Positions 1 through 10,861 of a DNA stretch of 64,000 bases are shown here, piece by piece. This stretch comes from Typha latifolia. Its lineage: Eukaryota; Streptophyta; Magnoliopsida; Poales; Typhaceae. The position numbers and the translations under genes are program-made. Numbering within the stretch: position 1 is the stretch's first letter; each line of letters begins with the position of its first letter. The DNA is taken from positions 3,410,001-3,474,000 of the forward strand of contig CM034106.1 in NCBI GenBank assembly GCA_019914945.1. Reading direction: 5' to 3'. The notes under the pieces were generated by a model. It had not been told where the DNA came from and did no database searches. It saw only the letters and a list, made by a program, of their open reading frames with translations.

Positions 1-310
1 CCTGCAAACTCATCCAGCAGCTCCTCTATCACCGGGATGGGATACCGGTCATTGACGGTAATAGCGTTTACTACCCGATAGTCGACACAAAAACGCCATG
101 TTCCGTCCTTTTTTTGCACTAATAGCATGGGGGATGAGTATGAGCTATGACTTTATTGAATGAGGCCTTGCTCCAACATCTCGACTACCATCTTGGAAAT
201 AACTTCTTTTTGTACATGTGGATACCAATATGGCCTCACATTTGCCGGTGCAGCCCCGAGTACAATATCTATGTAATGGTCTGCCGTTCGCCTCGGAGGC
301 AACTCCTATG
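1..310 (-). pseudogene. Ty3/gypsy reverse transcriptase, N-terminal part (family E1)
   Basis: Reading the minus strand from about 310 to 1 gives the start of a gypsy RT: a VRPYWYP-type block, then [13 protein letters not shown] and the [15 protein letters not shown] block that precedes the palm. The frame has a TAA stop near 150, so it is not functional. The catalytic YVDD/FFDD part would lie left of the window. It continues the protease and gag remnants on the same strand to its right, so it belongs to a minus-strand element whose 5' LTR is at 2439-3264. Confidence 0.85.
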
Positions 311-556
311 TCTCCTCAAATAGTCCAGAAAAGTTATCTAATAAATTAGACAATTCATTTGAAGTACCTAAACTCATTTGAGGCTCATCTCCTACTGGTC
401 CTAACTAAAGAAGATGAGCCAAATCATACGCACAAAGCAGCCCCACCATCGGCTGCATCACAAAAATCGGAGGAGAATGAACTCCATCAAGTCACAGATC
501 TTTGTTTCCTTGCTTAAATTGCATACACATGCTCCAAAAATCAAAGGTGACATGTA

Positions 557-970
557 CTAAGCTTTGTAACCATTGAGTGCCAATGACATGTCTGCTCCTC
601 GCAGCACCAACGAATACAAGTCCACAATGATATTATGTCCTTGCACCCGTATACTCACCAGACAACACAAGCTCTCCGCCTTAAGCTTCATGCCGTCTCC
701 AATAGCAACGTCAAACCCTGTGGTCGGTTCCGCATCCAAGCCTAATCTCCTCACTAACTTCTCGTCGAGAAAGTTGTGTGTAATTCCCAAATCGATGAGG
801 ATGTGCACACAATGCTTTCTAACGAGTCCGTCTACTCGTAATGTCCTTGGCGTAGAAGTACCCGAATATGCATGCATCGATATTTCAGCTTGGATATCTT
901 CCTCTGCGCCCTCCTCAATGGCCTCCTCATGGACCTCCTCTAGACACTCCATCATCAACAACCTCATCAT
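557..970 (-). pseudogene. Ty3/gypsy aspartic protease (family E1)
   Basis: A 137-residue open stretch carries the retropepsin-like region of a gypsy polyprotein. The active-site triad, normally DSG or DTG, reads D-L-G in an ILIDLGITHNF context (codons near 785-793), so the catalytic motif is damaged. It is followed by the GADMSLALNGYKA block, which resembles the GADIVLGTKWL block of element A. The acidic, glutamate-rich leader is the linker after the gag zinc knuckle. Gag lies on its right and RT on its left, the normal order on the minus strand. Confidence 0.8.
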
Positions 971-984
971 CCTCCTCGAGACAG

Positions 985-2400
985 TCGATTAGCATCACAT
1001 TCTCGATCAGTTTCGAACACCGATGACCGAGGGTGAAACGTTCATTGCATCGAAAGAAAAGGCCCTTCACTCTTCGCTCCTCCACCTAGGCAGGTGTGAG
1101 AGTTTGAACAGGGGGTCGTGTGCCTCCTCTAACATCGGAAGAAGGTCTCAAAGGTGGTCGTGGTCTAGTACTCACAGTCGTTGTTTTTGAACCCACAAAA
1201 TTTCCAGCCGACGTTCTAGGTGCAAACTGCCCATCTCGAATGCCCCAATTGGTTTTCGTTGCCATCTTTAGAGCCTTATACTTTTGCTCCATCCTCACGG
1301 CCTTCTCAAAGGTCTCCTCAAGAGTGGTTGGACAAAGAGCACGAACATTCGCTTGTATATCCTCTCGCAACCCTGAACGATAAATGTGCTCATCAATGTC
1401 GATTCGGGCCAACGTGGCTCACAACAACTACTAACTCTTTCAAATTCTACTTGGCACTCAAATATGGTCATCCTCTGAACCATCTTGCTTAATGTGACAG
1501 CAAATTCTTCATATGCCAGTATCCCAAAGGTGACGCTCCTTCAGATAGGGAAGGACTCCGAGTCTGTGTGTGATCCTCCTACAAAAGTTAGCCCAACCAA
1601 TAAATCCTCCACTACGAATAACCGATCTATACCAATACAATGCCATTATTTGGAGGTGAAAGCTTGGCATTTAGACCTTTGCGTCCTCCGTTGTCCCTTG
1701 ACAATCAAAGTATTGTTCAACTTGAAACACCCAATCCGTTGGATCACCATCTTGGACTTTAGGGAAGTCGAAGCATGCGGTTCTCCCCGAAATAGCATTG
1801 TCAGGTTCGCGAAAGATCCTTGGTTCAAATTTGAACCTTTGTGTATGTTGATCTCCTTCTCTAAATCCTCGAGCACATCCATCACCATCTTCGAAAGGAA
1901 CAATTTCATCCTCAAAGTGTCAATCCTTCTCATTGACGAAGCGCACCAGTGCCGCATGCCTCTCGGGTTCCACCACTGTCGGTCTTGGGTTCTGTAACGG
2001 AGGTGAGGGATGATGTGTAGGCATAGGTAAAAGATGATCATTGACACTAAAATGTTGCACCTGGACCTTTGGGGTATCGGATCGGTGTGGTTCCACCGCT
2101 AGTCCTTCTTGAGGTACCAATCTTCATCAAGGAGATGACGAAATCGATCGGTTCATGACATATTCATTTAAATCATTGTGATCCTTTTGCGTCAGCCCTA
2201 TGTAGCAATTTTTGGAACATGCCCCTAAGTTCAGCCGCCAAGCCTATATTCACACCCATGGATGTCGTTGACTCGGTCTTGCCGTGGTCACTTCAAAGGA
2301 ATTGGTCTCATAGTTAGGGTTATCGTGGATTGAGTCTTCCCTGGTCGGTGTGTCCTCAATTGGTCTCCTTGTTGATGTCATCTTCCTTATTTCAACCATT
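985..2400 (-). pseudogene. Ty3/gypsy gag, frameshifted (family E1)
   Basis: Minus-strand gag in several frames. The N-terminal MTSTRRP block starts near 2380. The capsid block with the PKFK..I.W.FQ.E type sequence lies at about 1640-1760. The nucleocapsid part follows at 1086-1412. The CCHC knuckle near 1030-1065 reads FFRCNERFTLGHRC, so the first cysteine has become phenylalanine. Stops and frameshifts (TAG near 1087, for example) break it. A second copy of the same gag is at 6269-7050. Confidence 0.8.
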
Positions 2401-2423
2401 AATAGAGGTCTGATGTCCGGCTA

Positions 2424-2435
2424 GCTCTGATACCA
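2424..2435 (-). other. Primer-binding site, tRNA-iMet type (E1)
   Basis: The minus strand reads TGGTATCAGAGC, the plant initiator-tRNA-Met primer site, three bases inside the LTR edge. It fixes element polarity and the inner end of the LTR. Confidence 0.85.
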
Positions 2436-2438
2436 AAT

Positions 2439-3264
2439 TGATGGGTTCTTGTACCAAAAGATAGGCTATGAAACGATTCTTTCAAAATCTGAATTTATTA
2501 TAGGAATCAGTCCGCGCAACTGTCGAAAAATATTCGTCAATTATTCTCATATAGTCATAAAATTACAAAACTATATGGATTAGATCCATAACTCCCTGAT
2601 CTACAATTTTTGTATTTACACCTATCGCATATTCGAAATGCAACTAGGACAAAAACACGAAAGAACGAGGGTAATGGTGGTGGTGATGGGTGGAGTGGAT
2701 CTTGGGGTTATAGATCATTATGGAGATGAAGGTGGATGGTGGATGTGGTTATGGGATATAGATGAAGGGGAAGAAGTGGTCAAGATCCCAAAGAAGAGGA
2801 AGGAATCGACAGTCGAGAGAGATTAGAAGTTAAGAGAGACCATGCCAACAATAGAGATGGAAGGATGGTGAAGAGGAAAGATGGAGATTAGAGTAGAGAG
2901 AATAAACAGAAGATAGGAGGTAAGAATTCAATAATCCAATAGCATAATGAATTTGGCTGCCATCTACATATTTATAGATGCTAGCCAACAAGTCCTAATA
3001 ACAATAAGTAACTTTAATTCTAGAGGTTCCCGCCGATCGCGTTTGAACCCAAATGCGATGCAGGCGTTCGAATGCGGCGTTCGAATGTGCCCAACCGCAT
3101 TTGAATGCACTTTTCACGTCCTCTGTATTTGCGAACCTGTTGCAAGCATTCGCAAGGGCGTTAGAACATGACCCCTCCTGCGTTCGAATGTGACCTACAA
3201 GAATTTTATTTTAATGAAAGTAAACAACTAATGTAATAAGAAAAGTTCATAACTAAATGTATCA
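2439..3264 (-). repeat. 5' LTR of gypsy element E1
   Basis: The minus strand runs TGATACAT...CCCATCA, with the primer site just inside. A second copy (7067-7961) has the same ends. U3 lies at the right, with a TTCGAA palindrome cluster at about 3030-3200 and a TATA-like TATAAATATG near 2968-2977. Plus-strand gypsy pol begins immediately to the right at 3265, so E1 probably inserted into that element. Confidence 0.8.
3030..3200. promoter_or_regulatory. TTCGAA palindrome cluster in E1 U3
   Basis: Several degenerate copies of GCGTTCGAACGC occur here, many decayed to TTTGAA, GCATTCG or GTTCGAATG forms, which are typical CpG losses. The cluster lies in U3 upstream of the LTR's TATA-like box when read on the minus strand. 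Its function is inferred from position only. Confidence 0.6.
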
Positions 3265-4195
3265 AGTACCCACTGATTTGTTCGTCTTACTGAAAGAATT
3301 CAGCGAGGTGTTTGAGGAGCCATATGGCATGCCGCCGGCTCAACCCCAAGACCACCGCATTGAGATTACTCTCGGAGCAGAACCGACTAATGTGAGGCCC
3401 TATTGGTATCCATTTGCACAAAAGGAGGAGATCACAAGACTTGTCAAGGAGATGCTGGACAACAGAATCATCATGGCATTTCTGCATGGATTACCATGCA
3501 CTTAATGCCATTACAGTGAAGGATAGGTAACCCATACTAGTCAATGAAGAACTGTTGGATGAGATCTCGGGGGCATCTTACTTTAGCAAGCTAGACTTGC
3601 GAGCCGACTACCACCAAATCCGCGTGAGGCCCGAGGATGTGCGCAAGACCGCATTCCGCACCCATGATGAGCATTATGAATTCAAGGTCATGCCTTTTGG
3701 ACTCAATAATGCCCCCTCCACCTTCCAAGGCTTGATGAATGATGTCTTTAGGGCGTTATTGAGATGGTTTGTGCTAGTCTTCTTCGACGACATCCTTGTG
3801 TACGGCCGCTCATGGAAGGAGCATCTTGTTCACCTTTATGAAGTATTGAAGATTTTAAAGGACAATGAATTGAAGGTGAAGGAGTCCAAATATTTATGGG
3901 CGAGCAAAAAGTGGAGTATCTCGGCCATATTATTTCAGCGGTAGGAGTGGAAGCCAATCCCGCCAAGGTGCAAAACATGGTGCAGTGGCAAATTCCAAGA
4001 ACACCAAAAGAATTATGGGGCTTCCTTGGATTGAAAGCGCTACTACCATCGATTCATTGCCAACTACGGCAAGGTTGCTGCTCCCTTGATTCATTACTGA
4101 AGAAGGGAGAGTTTCATTGGATTGAGACGGCAACGAAGGCCTTTGAAGTGTTGAAGAAGTCATTGATCACTACTCCAGTTTTTGGCATAACCTGA
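3265..4195 (+). pseudogene. Ty3/gypsy reverse transcriptase (element F)
   Basis: The first 230 bases carry the FSEVFEEPYGMPP and VRPYWYPFAQKEEI blocks. From 3555 an open stretch gives FSKLDLRADYHQI, PFGLNNAPSTFQ and the catalytic FFDDILVY (near 3780-3805). After a frameshift near 3890 the thumb motif EYLGHIIS and the connection GFLGL follow. All polymerase motifs are recognisable, but frames change at about 3500 and 3890, so no functional enzyme could be made. The upstream part of the element is missing because the E1 LTR abuts at 3264. Confidence 0.9.
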
Positions 4196-4620
4196 TTTCA
4201 CCAAAACCTTTGTGGTGGAATGTGAACTAGAATTGGAGTTGTTCTCATGCAAGAAGGAAGGCTAGTGGTGTACATGAGAAAGGCATTGTCAATGAGGAAC
4301 CAGATGATGTCTACCTATGAGCGAGGGATGCTAGACATTATCCATACTGTCACCAAATCGAGATCATACCTCATCGGTCGGCAATTCGTGGTGTGTACCA
4401 ATTAGAGAAGTCTTCCTTACTTCCTTGGGCAATGGATCCACACTCTAGCATAACAGCGGTGAGTGACAAAGTTGTTGAGGTGCAACTACGAATTGGTGTA
4501 CAAGAAGGGAACTGGAAATTGGGTTGGCGATGCACTATCACAGCAACCCGAACCGGCTGACTTAGCCATGATTTCTATTTCAGTATTTCCCTTCCTTTTG
4601 TAGATTAGAGCTGCATGTGT
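4196..4620 (+). pseudogene. Ty3/gypsy RNase H remnant (element F)
   Basis: Decayed RNase H between RT and integrase. Traces include FVVEC, the MSTYERGMLDIIHTV stretch near 4308-4350, SYLIGRQFVV near 4366-4393 and the domain end VGDALSQQPEP near 4525-4560. Stops and frameshifts are frequent. Confidence 0.75.
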
Positions 4621-4679
4621 GGAAGATCCAGAGATGAGGGAGCTCATGAAGAAGGTCGAGGAAGAACCATCTAGCTACC

Positions 4680-5586
4680 CTGGGTTAGAAGTAAAGGATG
4701 GTCTACTACTAGACTGAGGGCGAGTATGAGTACTGGCCAAACCCGAGCTACGACTGACTTTGATTCGCCACTTCCACGATACTCCTATGGTGGGGCATGA
4801 GGGAACCTTTAGAACCTATAAGAGGTTGACACAAAATTGTGTATGGGCAAGGGTGAAAAAGGAGGTGCTGTCCTATCTTCGAACTTGTGAAGTTTGTCAA
4901 CGCGCCAAGGTGGACCCAACCAACCAATAGGACTACTGCAACCCTTACCCATTCCGAAACAAATTTGGGAAGATGTGATGATGGATTTCATTGAAGGACT
5001 GCCCCAGGTTAGAGGACATACGATGGTAATGGTGGTGGTCGACCGGTTGACAAAGAGTGCACACTTTTCAGCTCCAGTGCACCCGTATGCTGTGAGGAAG
5101 GTAGCATAAATTTTTGTAAAGAAAGTAGCCCGGTTGCATGGAATGCCAAGGTCAATAGTTTCAGATTGTGACTCGATCTTCATGAGTCACTTTTGGCAAG
5201 AGTACTTCAAACAGCAAGATACTAAACTAAAAATGAGCTCGGCATATCATTCGCAAACCTCTGGGCAATATGAAGTTGTTAATTGCTGCCTCGAGCAATA
5301 TTTGCGCTACTTCACCGATGAGCAATCGAAGAGATGGCTAGCTTACCTGCCTTGGGCGGAGTACTCATACAACATGGCTCATCACACCGCTATTGGAATG
5401 ACCCCTTTTGAGGCTATCTATGGGCGCGTACCCCCAACATTGAGATCTTATGACCGGTTGAGCACACTTAACTGTACTGACATAGATGAGGTACTGGTGG
5501 AATGGGATGAGGTACTCAAGCGGCTCAAGCTTCATTTAGCAGCGGCACAAAACCGAATGAAGCAAGTGTATGACCGCAAACACTAG
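4680..5586 (+). pseudogene. Ty3/gypsy integrase (element F)
   Basis: The HHCC zinc domain lies near 4760-4915. The core begins with the LLQPLPIPKQIWEDV block at about 4930, and its first aspartate is in VVVDRLTKSAHF (near 5040). A TAA stop at about 5107 breaks the frame. The second stretch (5134-5586) has VSDCDSIF with the second aspartate and SGQYEVVN with the third acidic residue. The usual TDGQTE context has lost its aspartate. The tail continues to GMTPFEAIYGR and a basic end. Confidence 0.9.
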
Positions 5587-6043
5587 GAAAGAAGCTATGA
5601 AGTTAGCGATTGGGTCTATTTTCGACTGCAATCGTACCAGCAAATATCGGTATTAACTATTCAGAACCAAAAGCTGGCACATCGCTTCTTTGGTCCATTT
5701 TAGATCCTAGAGAAGGTGGGAGCCGTTGCATATAAACTGGATCTACCCGAGTCATCCTGAGTTTACCCGGTTTTCCATGTATCCAACTTGAGAGCCTGAG
5801 TTGGTCCAGTTGAGCAAGTTGCAGCACAACTACCCGAGCCCGAATTAGAGGTAGTAGAGCCCGCTCCAGAGAATGTCCTAGCATGAAGGAGGGTCAGACG
5901 TGAAGGACGAATAGTTAGAGAGGTGCTGGTAAGCTGGATGGGTTAGACATAGGAGCAGGCCACATGGGAACTCGAGACAACCTTGATGGAGCAAAATCTT
6001 GACTTCGTACTTTGAGGACAAAGTGAGCGGAAGTATGGTGGAA
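5587..6043 (+). pseudogene. Integrase tail and chromodomain-like end of element F pol
   Basis: After a stop at 5584 the reading continues as the integrase C-terminal GPY-like region (AYKLDLPES and PVFHVSNLRA near 5725-5800), then an acidic linker. A chromodomain-like tail (SWMG...EQATWELE near 5930-5985) ends the domain. The polypurine stretch AAGTATGGTGGAA lies just before the LTR start. Confidence 0.7.
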
Positions 6044-6268
6044 TGATGTGATTCGGACCTCACCGAGTTGTCTCGAGCAGGGATACACCCTATGGGAGTC
6101 TTTACTTATTGTCTTTAGTTATTTATTTTAGAAAATAAGGATTCTATATGTCGCATTCAAATGCGGGAGAGGGTGCATTCGAATGCCCCTTACGAATGCC
6201 TGTAGGCATTCACATCGACAGAGAACACAAATTATGCATTCGAACGCGCAGACCCTATTTGAATACGA
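6044..6268 (+). repeat. 3' LTR of element F, truncated
   Basis: Begins TGATGTGATTCGGACCTCACC, matching the outer end of family A/B LTRs. It contains degenerate TTCGAA palindromes at 6150-6265. It stops near 6268, where opposite-strand gag of E2 begins, so about 0.7 kb of LTR is missing. Confidence 0.7.
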
Positions 6269-7050
6269 TCGGCGAGAATTGTTCAACCTGAAACACCCAA
6301 TCCTCCACTGTCCCCATTTGGACCTTTGCATCCTCCGCTGTCCCTTGACAATCAAAGTATTGTTCAATTTGAAACACCCAATCCGTTGGATCACTGCCTT
6401 GGAATTTTGGAAAGTTCAAGCGTGCGGTTCTCCCCTGAATAGCATTGTCAAGTTCGCAAAAGATCCTTTGTTCAGGTTTAAACCTTTGTGCATGTTGATC
6501 ACCTTCTCTAAATCCTCAAGCACGTCCTTCACCATCTCCAAAGGGATCAACCTCACCCTCAAAGTGTCAATCCTCCTCATCGACGAATCGCACTAGTGCC
6601 GCACGCCTCTCGGGTTCCACCACCATCGGTCTTGGGTTTTGTAACAGAGGTGGGAGATGATGTGTCGGCATAGGTAAGAGGGGATCATTGATCATTGACG
6701 CTCACATGGCGCACCTAGAGCTGGTCCTTCTTAAAGCTCTGATCATCGTCGAGGAGATAACGAACCCAATCGGTTCATGATATATTCTTTGAAATCATTA
6801 TGAGCCTTTTGAATCGTGTCAACTCTATGCAGCAATATTTGGAACATGCCCCTAAGTTCATCCACCAAGCCCATATTCACACCCATGGGCGTTGGTTGAT
6901 TCGGTCGTACCGTGGTCACTCCAAAGGAATCGGCCTCATGGTTAGGGTCATCATGGATTGAGTCTTCCCTAGTCGGTGTGCTCTCCATAGGTCTCCTTGT
7001 TGATGTCATATTCCTTATTTTAACTACTAATGGAGGTCTGAGGTTCACCT
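6269..7050 (-). pseudogene. Ty3/gypsy gag, 5' half (family E2)
   Basis: The N-terminal block (MTSTRRPMESTPTREDS on the minus strand, with an acidic DDPNHEAD stretch) is open at 6743-7063. The capsid part to the left is frameshifted. The PKFK..QRIGCFKLNN block near 6310-6400 also appears in a shorter second copy at 6270-6300, a small internal duplication. The rest of the element is lost at the junction with the F LTR. It matches the gag of E1. Confidence 0.8.
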
Positions 7051-7062
7051 GCTCTGATACCA
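7051..7062 (-). other. Primer-binding site, tRNA-iMet type (E2)
   Basis: TGGTATCAGAGC on the minus strand, four bases inside the LTR edge. Confidence 0.85.
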
Positions 7063-7066
7063 AATT

Positions 7067-7961
7067 TGATGAGTTCTTGTACTAAAATATCAGCTACAAT
7101 ACAATTCCTTAAGATCTGAATTTATTGCAGGAAGCAGTCCGCGCAACTGTGGAAAACTATTCATCAAATATTCTCCTATAGTTAGAAAATTACAAGATGA
7201 AATGGATTTGATTCCTAACTTCCTGATCTAAAACTTTCATATTTACACCATCGCAAATTCAAACTGAAACTGGGATGAAAACATGAAATAATGCGGGTGA
7301 TGGTAGTGGTGATGGGTGGAGTGGATGTTAGGCTTATGGATGGGTATGGAGATGAAGGTAGATGGTGGATGTGATTAAGGGATATAGACGAAGGGAATGA
7401 AGTGGTCGAGATCCCAAAGAAGAGGGGTAGCTCAACAGACGATGGAGATTAGAAGTTAGGAGAAACCTTGCCAACGGTTAAGGTGGAAGGATAGTGAAGA
7501 GAGAGGAGGGAGATTAGGGTAGATAGATGATAGAGAGGCAAGAAATCAATATTCCAATAGCATAATGAATTTGGCTTCCATCCACATATATATAAAGGCT
7601 AGCCAACAAGTCTTAATATAATAAGGAACCCAAATTCTAGAGGATTCCCGTCAATAGCGTTCGAACGCACTCGATTGTGTTTGAATGCACAAAAGACGTT
7701 CTCTGTATATGCGAACGCGATGCAGGCATTCAAACGTGGGCTTTCAAATACGCCCAACCGTGTTCGAACACACATTATGTGTTCTCTGTATTTGTGAAGT
7801 TGATGTAGGCGTTCCCAAGGGCGTTCGAACGCGATCCCTCCTTCATTCGCAAGGGCGTTCAAATACGATCCCTCCTGCGTTCGAACGCGACCTACAGAAA
7901 TTTTATTTTAATAAAAATAAACAACTAATGCAGTAAGAAAAGATCTTAACTAAATGTATCA
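7067..7961 (-). repeat. 5' LTR of gypsy element E2
   Basis: Same ends and organisation as 2439-3264, but about 70 bp longer, with more TTCGAA palindromes in U3 (7650-7900). The TATA-like region is near 7590-7600. No partner LTR is present, because the element is truncated in gag. Confidence 0.8.
7650..7900. promoter_or_regulatory. TTCGAA palindrome cluster in E2 U3
   Basis: About eight copies of GCGTTCGAACGC-type sequence, some intact and some with CpG decay. They alternate with a GAACGCGATGCAGGC-like spacer that also occurs in family A/B LTRs. Confidence 0.65.
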
Positions 7962-8560
7962 TATTTATCTCTCAGTGAAGGCGCACTAACATCTTCCCTT
8001 TAGCAATCAATATTGGAGATGTTTCAATTTGAAGTTTGAACAAGATTTGATTCGGTTGGAATGAGAAAATTTAGTTTGAATTGAATTTTCTAGAGAGCAA
8101 TATATTTTCAATGTGAAAAAGGCATTCAAATGAGATTTTTCAAAGAGCAAAATATTTCCAATGTGGGAAATGCATTTGAGTGAATACACACAAAACACTT
8201 GGGTATTCGAACAAGATTTAACCCGTTCGAATAGTGCGTAGAAAATTTCTCTTTTCTATCTGAATTGTTACAAAGGTGCGTAGAAAATTCCTCTCGAGGA
8301 ATATAGTATTGTATTCCTAGAGGCTATTGTAGTTATTTTGGAAGAGCAAAAAGAGAAGAGTTGGAAGACAATTCGGATTGTGAGGTTTTTATACCTACTA
8401 GATTCAAGACTGTTTGTTATTGCCTCAAGGACATAGAAAATTCTGTTCAATCTAACAAAGTCAAGTTGTTTAAGTTGTATGTGTCTAATCCGGATAGGCT
8501 AGCCAAACCGGAGAGCCACCTTTATAACAATGTGGTGCGCACTAAAATAGATTATCGAAT
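7962..8560. other. Unassigned stretch
   Basis: AT-rich, with no convincing coding region. Two imperfect repeats of a GCATTTGAGTG/GTGCGTAGAAAATT type occur, plus isolated TTCGAA sites near 8208 and 8236. It may be the U3 side of the degenerate LTR that follows. Confidence 0.3.
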
Positions 8561-9107
8561 TGAATGAATTGAATTCCTTTGCCCTAATCTTCTTCCTCTC
8601 CTTCTCCCTTGCTCCCTCATCCCTTAATAGCACTCACCACCCTGGCTCTACCGCCTCTAGCCCCCATCGACTGGCCAACCACCCTAGTCCCTTACAGGGC
8701 AGGCAGCCCACTCCTTCTAGTCTCTCTACCATCACCCTAACCCTCTCCCTTATCCCTAACTTTCCACCACCACCATCCCTACTAGTGCCAGGCCAACACC
8801 GCCTACAACCCCCATACTTCACCTAGTAGTCTGGGCCTCCACCTATGGATCCTAAATCTCGCTTGGATCTATATCTTGTACGTTTGACCCTCTAATCTTT
8901 GTCAACTATTCTCAAGATATCTTTCGATCTAGCCAACTTATTTGAGTAAAATTAGATTTGTTGGGAAGCTCTCTTACAAGGTTACCTATCAAAATTTCAC
9001 CTTGATCCAACAACTAGATCCATTTGAAAATCTCTTGAAAGTGTCATGCAAATTTGTATCTAGAATTAGTTACGAGTCGGATCAAATCTTTTTAGGAAGA
9101 TCATATC
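8561..9107 (+). repeat. Degenerate gypsy LTR, R-U5 part
   Basis: The layout matches the R/U5 part of family A LTRs: a pyrimidine-rich leader, a CCACCCTAGTCCCTTACAGG motif, CCTCCACCTATGGATCC, a GATTTGTTGGGAAGCTCTC stretch, and an AGATCATATCA end near 9107. The sequence is strongly diverged. Confidence 0.5.
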
Positions 9108-9330
9108 AAATACTCAATGGCTTTAAAGCCTATAACCGGTAACCTTTGATTTCAGTGGCATGTGGATGATAGAATGGTGTAGTGGTGCAGCTAGAGGGCG
9201 TGAAGACAAAGTCAAGGCCAACCTTGCATGTTATGGTGGGACTGAGCCAAACACGTGGAGAGAGATGAATGAGGCAATATGGGAGCTTGAGACAGATATA
9301 ATGTACCACTTTCCCGAACCAAAATAGTCA
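9108..9330 (+). pseudogene. Gypsy pol C-terminal (chromodomain-like) remnant
   Basis: Near 9270-9318 the plus strand reads IWELETDIMYHFPEP, the end of the chromodomain-like tail also seen in elements A and F. It lies directly before an LTR-like start (TGAAGCATC, 9331). No other pol domain is visible here. Confidence 0.55.
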
Positions 9331-9790
9331 TGAAGCATCACCCTCAAGTCTAGGCATTTGAATGCCTTGCTCAAGCATTTGAACACCAATGCCCGAGAGT
9401 AGAAAGCCATTTTGAGTGTTTGAATGCCCTTCAAATGCTCGATGACAAGTTTGACTAGAACATTAAATATTTATGTACTTTTCTTGCATTATGACTCTTT
9501 AATTGCTTTAGGACATGGGTTAGCCTATAAATAGATGTTGATGCAGCCCCTTTTGGATTATGCTTTGATTAATTGGGGATTAATTCATCTCTCTTGCTCT
9601 CTTTCTCTCTTGTTTGACTACCTCCTTGTTTTGCACAATCTAGCTTTCATCTAAAGACACCATTGTTTCCTTCCTCCTCAACCAAAATTTTTCCCTTGTC
9701 CCTAAGGAACGATCTAACTTCTCACTCATCTTCGATCATACCAAGTTATCAACTCCTACATAATCTGCCCTAGTTTACTATGTAATATCA
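9331..9790 (+). repeat. Gypsy LTR fragment
   Basis: Begins TGAAGCATCACCC after the pol tail. It contains palindromic GGCATTTGAATGCC-like sites at 9350-9445, which look like TTCGAA palindromes after CpG decay. A TATA-like CCTATAAATAG follows at about 9513-9523, then a pyrimidine-rich leader. The end is uncertain, near ATATCAACA (about 9790). Confidence 0.5.
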
Positions 9791-9957
9791 ACATATGGTT
9801 ATTATCTGTTGAACTATGCCCTTTTCCCAAACCGCCATGATAAGATCTGATACAATTCGAACTTCACCGACGTCGTCTCGAGCATGGATTCACTTTACGA
9901 GTGTTTTTATTTCATGTTTTAGTGTTTAATTTGCATTAAAATAAGTTTTCTGTAAGT

Positions 9958-10185
9958 CGCGTTCGAACGCGGGTGGAGTGAGTTCGAACGTGGTTTGTGA
10001 ACGGGGTTGTGAACGTGGTGAAGAGAATGTACCGTGCGTTCACTGTGAACGCCTGCATCGCGTTCGCAAATACCGACAGGCGCGTTCGATTGCGCGTTCG
10101 AACGCTTGCATCGCGTTCGCAAATCCAGAAGAGCGAACTCGGTGCGTTCGAACGCGGTTGGGCGAGTTCGAACGCGGTCGACGAA
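9958..10185. promoter_or_regulatory. TTCGAA palindrome cluster upstream of TATA (family A LTR)
   Basis: About ten GTTCGAAC, GCGTTCGAACGC or half-site (GTGAACG, GCGTTCGC) units in 230 bp, ending about 40 bp before the TATA box. This is one of the best preserved clusters in the gypsy part of the window. Confidence 0.7.
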
Positions 10186-10771
10186 AATTGTGTTTTTAGG
10201 GTTAATTTGAGTTGTTGGTTAGCCTATAAAAGGATGTGGTAGGCAACCAAATTGATTATTGATTATTGAGATTGAGTTTTGCCTTGCCTCCTTCGTCTTC
10301 TTCGCTTCCGTTCTCTCAATCCCCGGCGACGCCGCTTCTAACCTCCCTCGTCCGGCTAATCAGCCTAGTCCCTTAGGGGTGGCCCTCTTCTCCCCCTTCG
10401 TCCAATCTATCCAACACTTGCCCTAATCCTTCCATCAACCACAACCCTTCCACCATCATTTTTCACCGGTGTTACCACATTAACGCCGGTCCACCATCAA
10501 CCATTACCTAGGATCTCGTGCCTCCATCCACGGATCCAAAACAGAGCATCCTGATGTTCGTCCACGAAACAAACGATATCTCGTGATCCCCAACTCCGAT
10601 TCTCCTGAAACTTGATTTATTGGAAAGCTCTTTTCCGGGCCTACAATATATCAAAATTTCACGACGATCCGACGGCGGAATATTTCGGGATCATAGTTCA
10701 AAGTTCCGTGCCAGATCTAGTCCAGATCAAGAATTGGAAGAGATCGACCCTTCACCAAAACGGCGATATCG

Positions 10772-10861
10772 TATCAAGCTGGTATCAGAGCTCCATAGCC
10801 AGAGGCGTGATCGTATCAAGCTTGGTATCAGAGCTCCATAGCCAGAGGCGTGATCGTATCA
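10772..10861 (+). repeat. Tandem duplication holding two primer-site-like sequences
   Basis: A unit of about 44 bp (ATCGTATCAAGC, TGGTATCAGAGCTCC, ATAGCCAGAGGCGTG) occurs twice in a row and ends in a third GATCGTATCA. Each unit contains an LTR-end-like sequence plus an initiator-tRNA primer-site-like sequence. Confidence 0.85.

Larger units (their letters stand above)
9848..10861 (+). repeat. LTR of gypsy family A, plus orientation
   Basis: Starts TGATACAATTCG and ends GATCGTATCA. Palindrome cluster 9958-10185, TATA box CCTATAAAAGG near 10223, pyrimidine-rich leader 10290-10500. Near the 3' end it holds two primer-site-like sequences (TGGTATCAGAGCTCC) in a tandem duplication. No internal region of this element follows, so it is a solo or fragmentary LTR. 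No target duplication could be matched. Confidence 0.75.

Noticed and set aside
573..992. Plus-strand ORF opposite the protease
   Set aside because: Antisense shadow of the gypsy protease/gag frame.
2424..2435. tRNA gene near the TGGTATCAGAGC sites
   Set aside because: Only the 12-18 base primer complement is present at each site; no cloverleaf can be formed.
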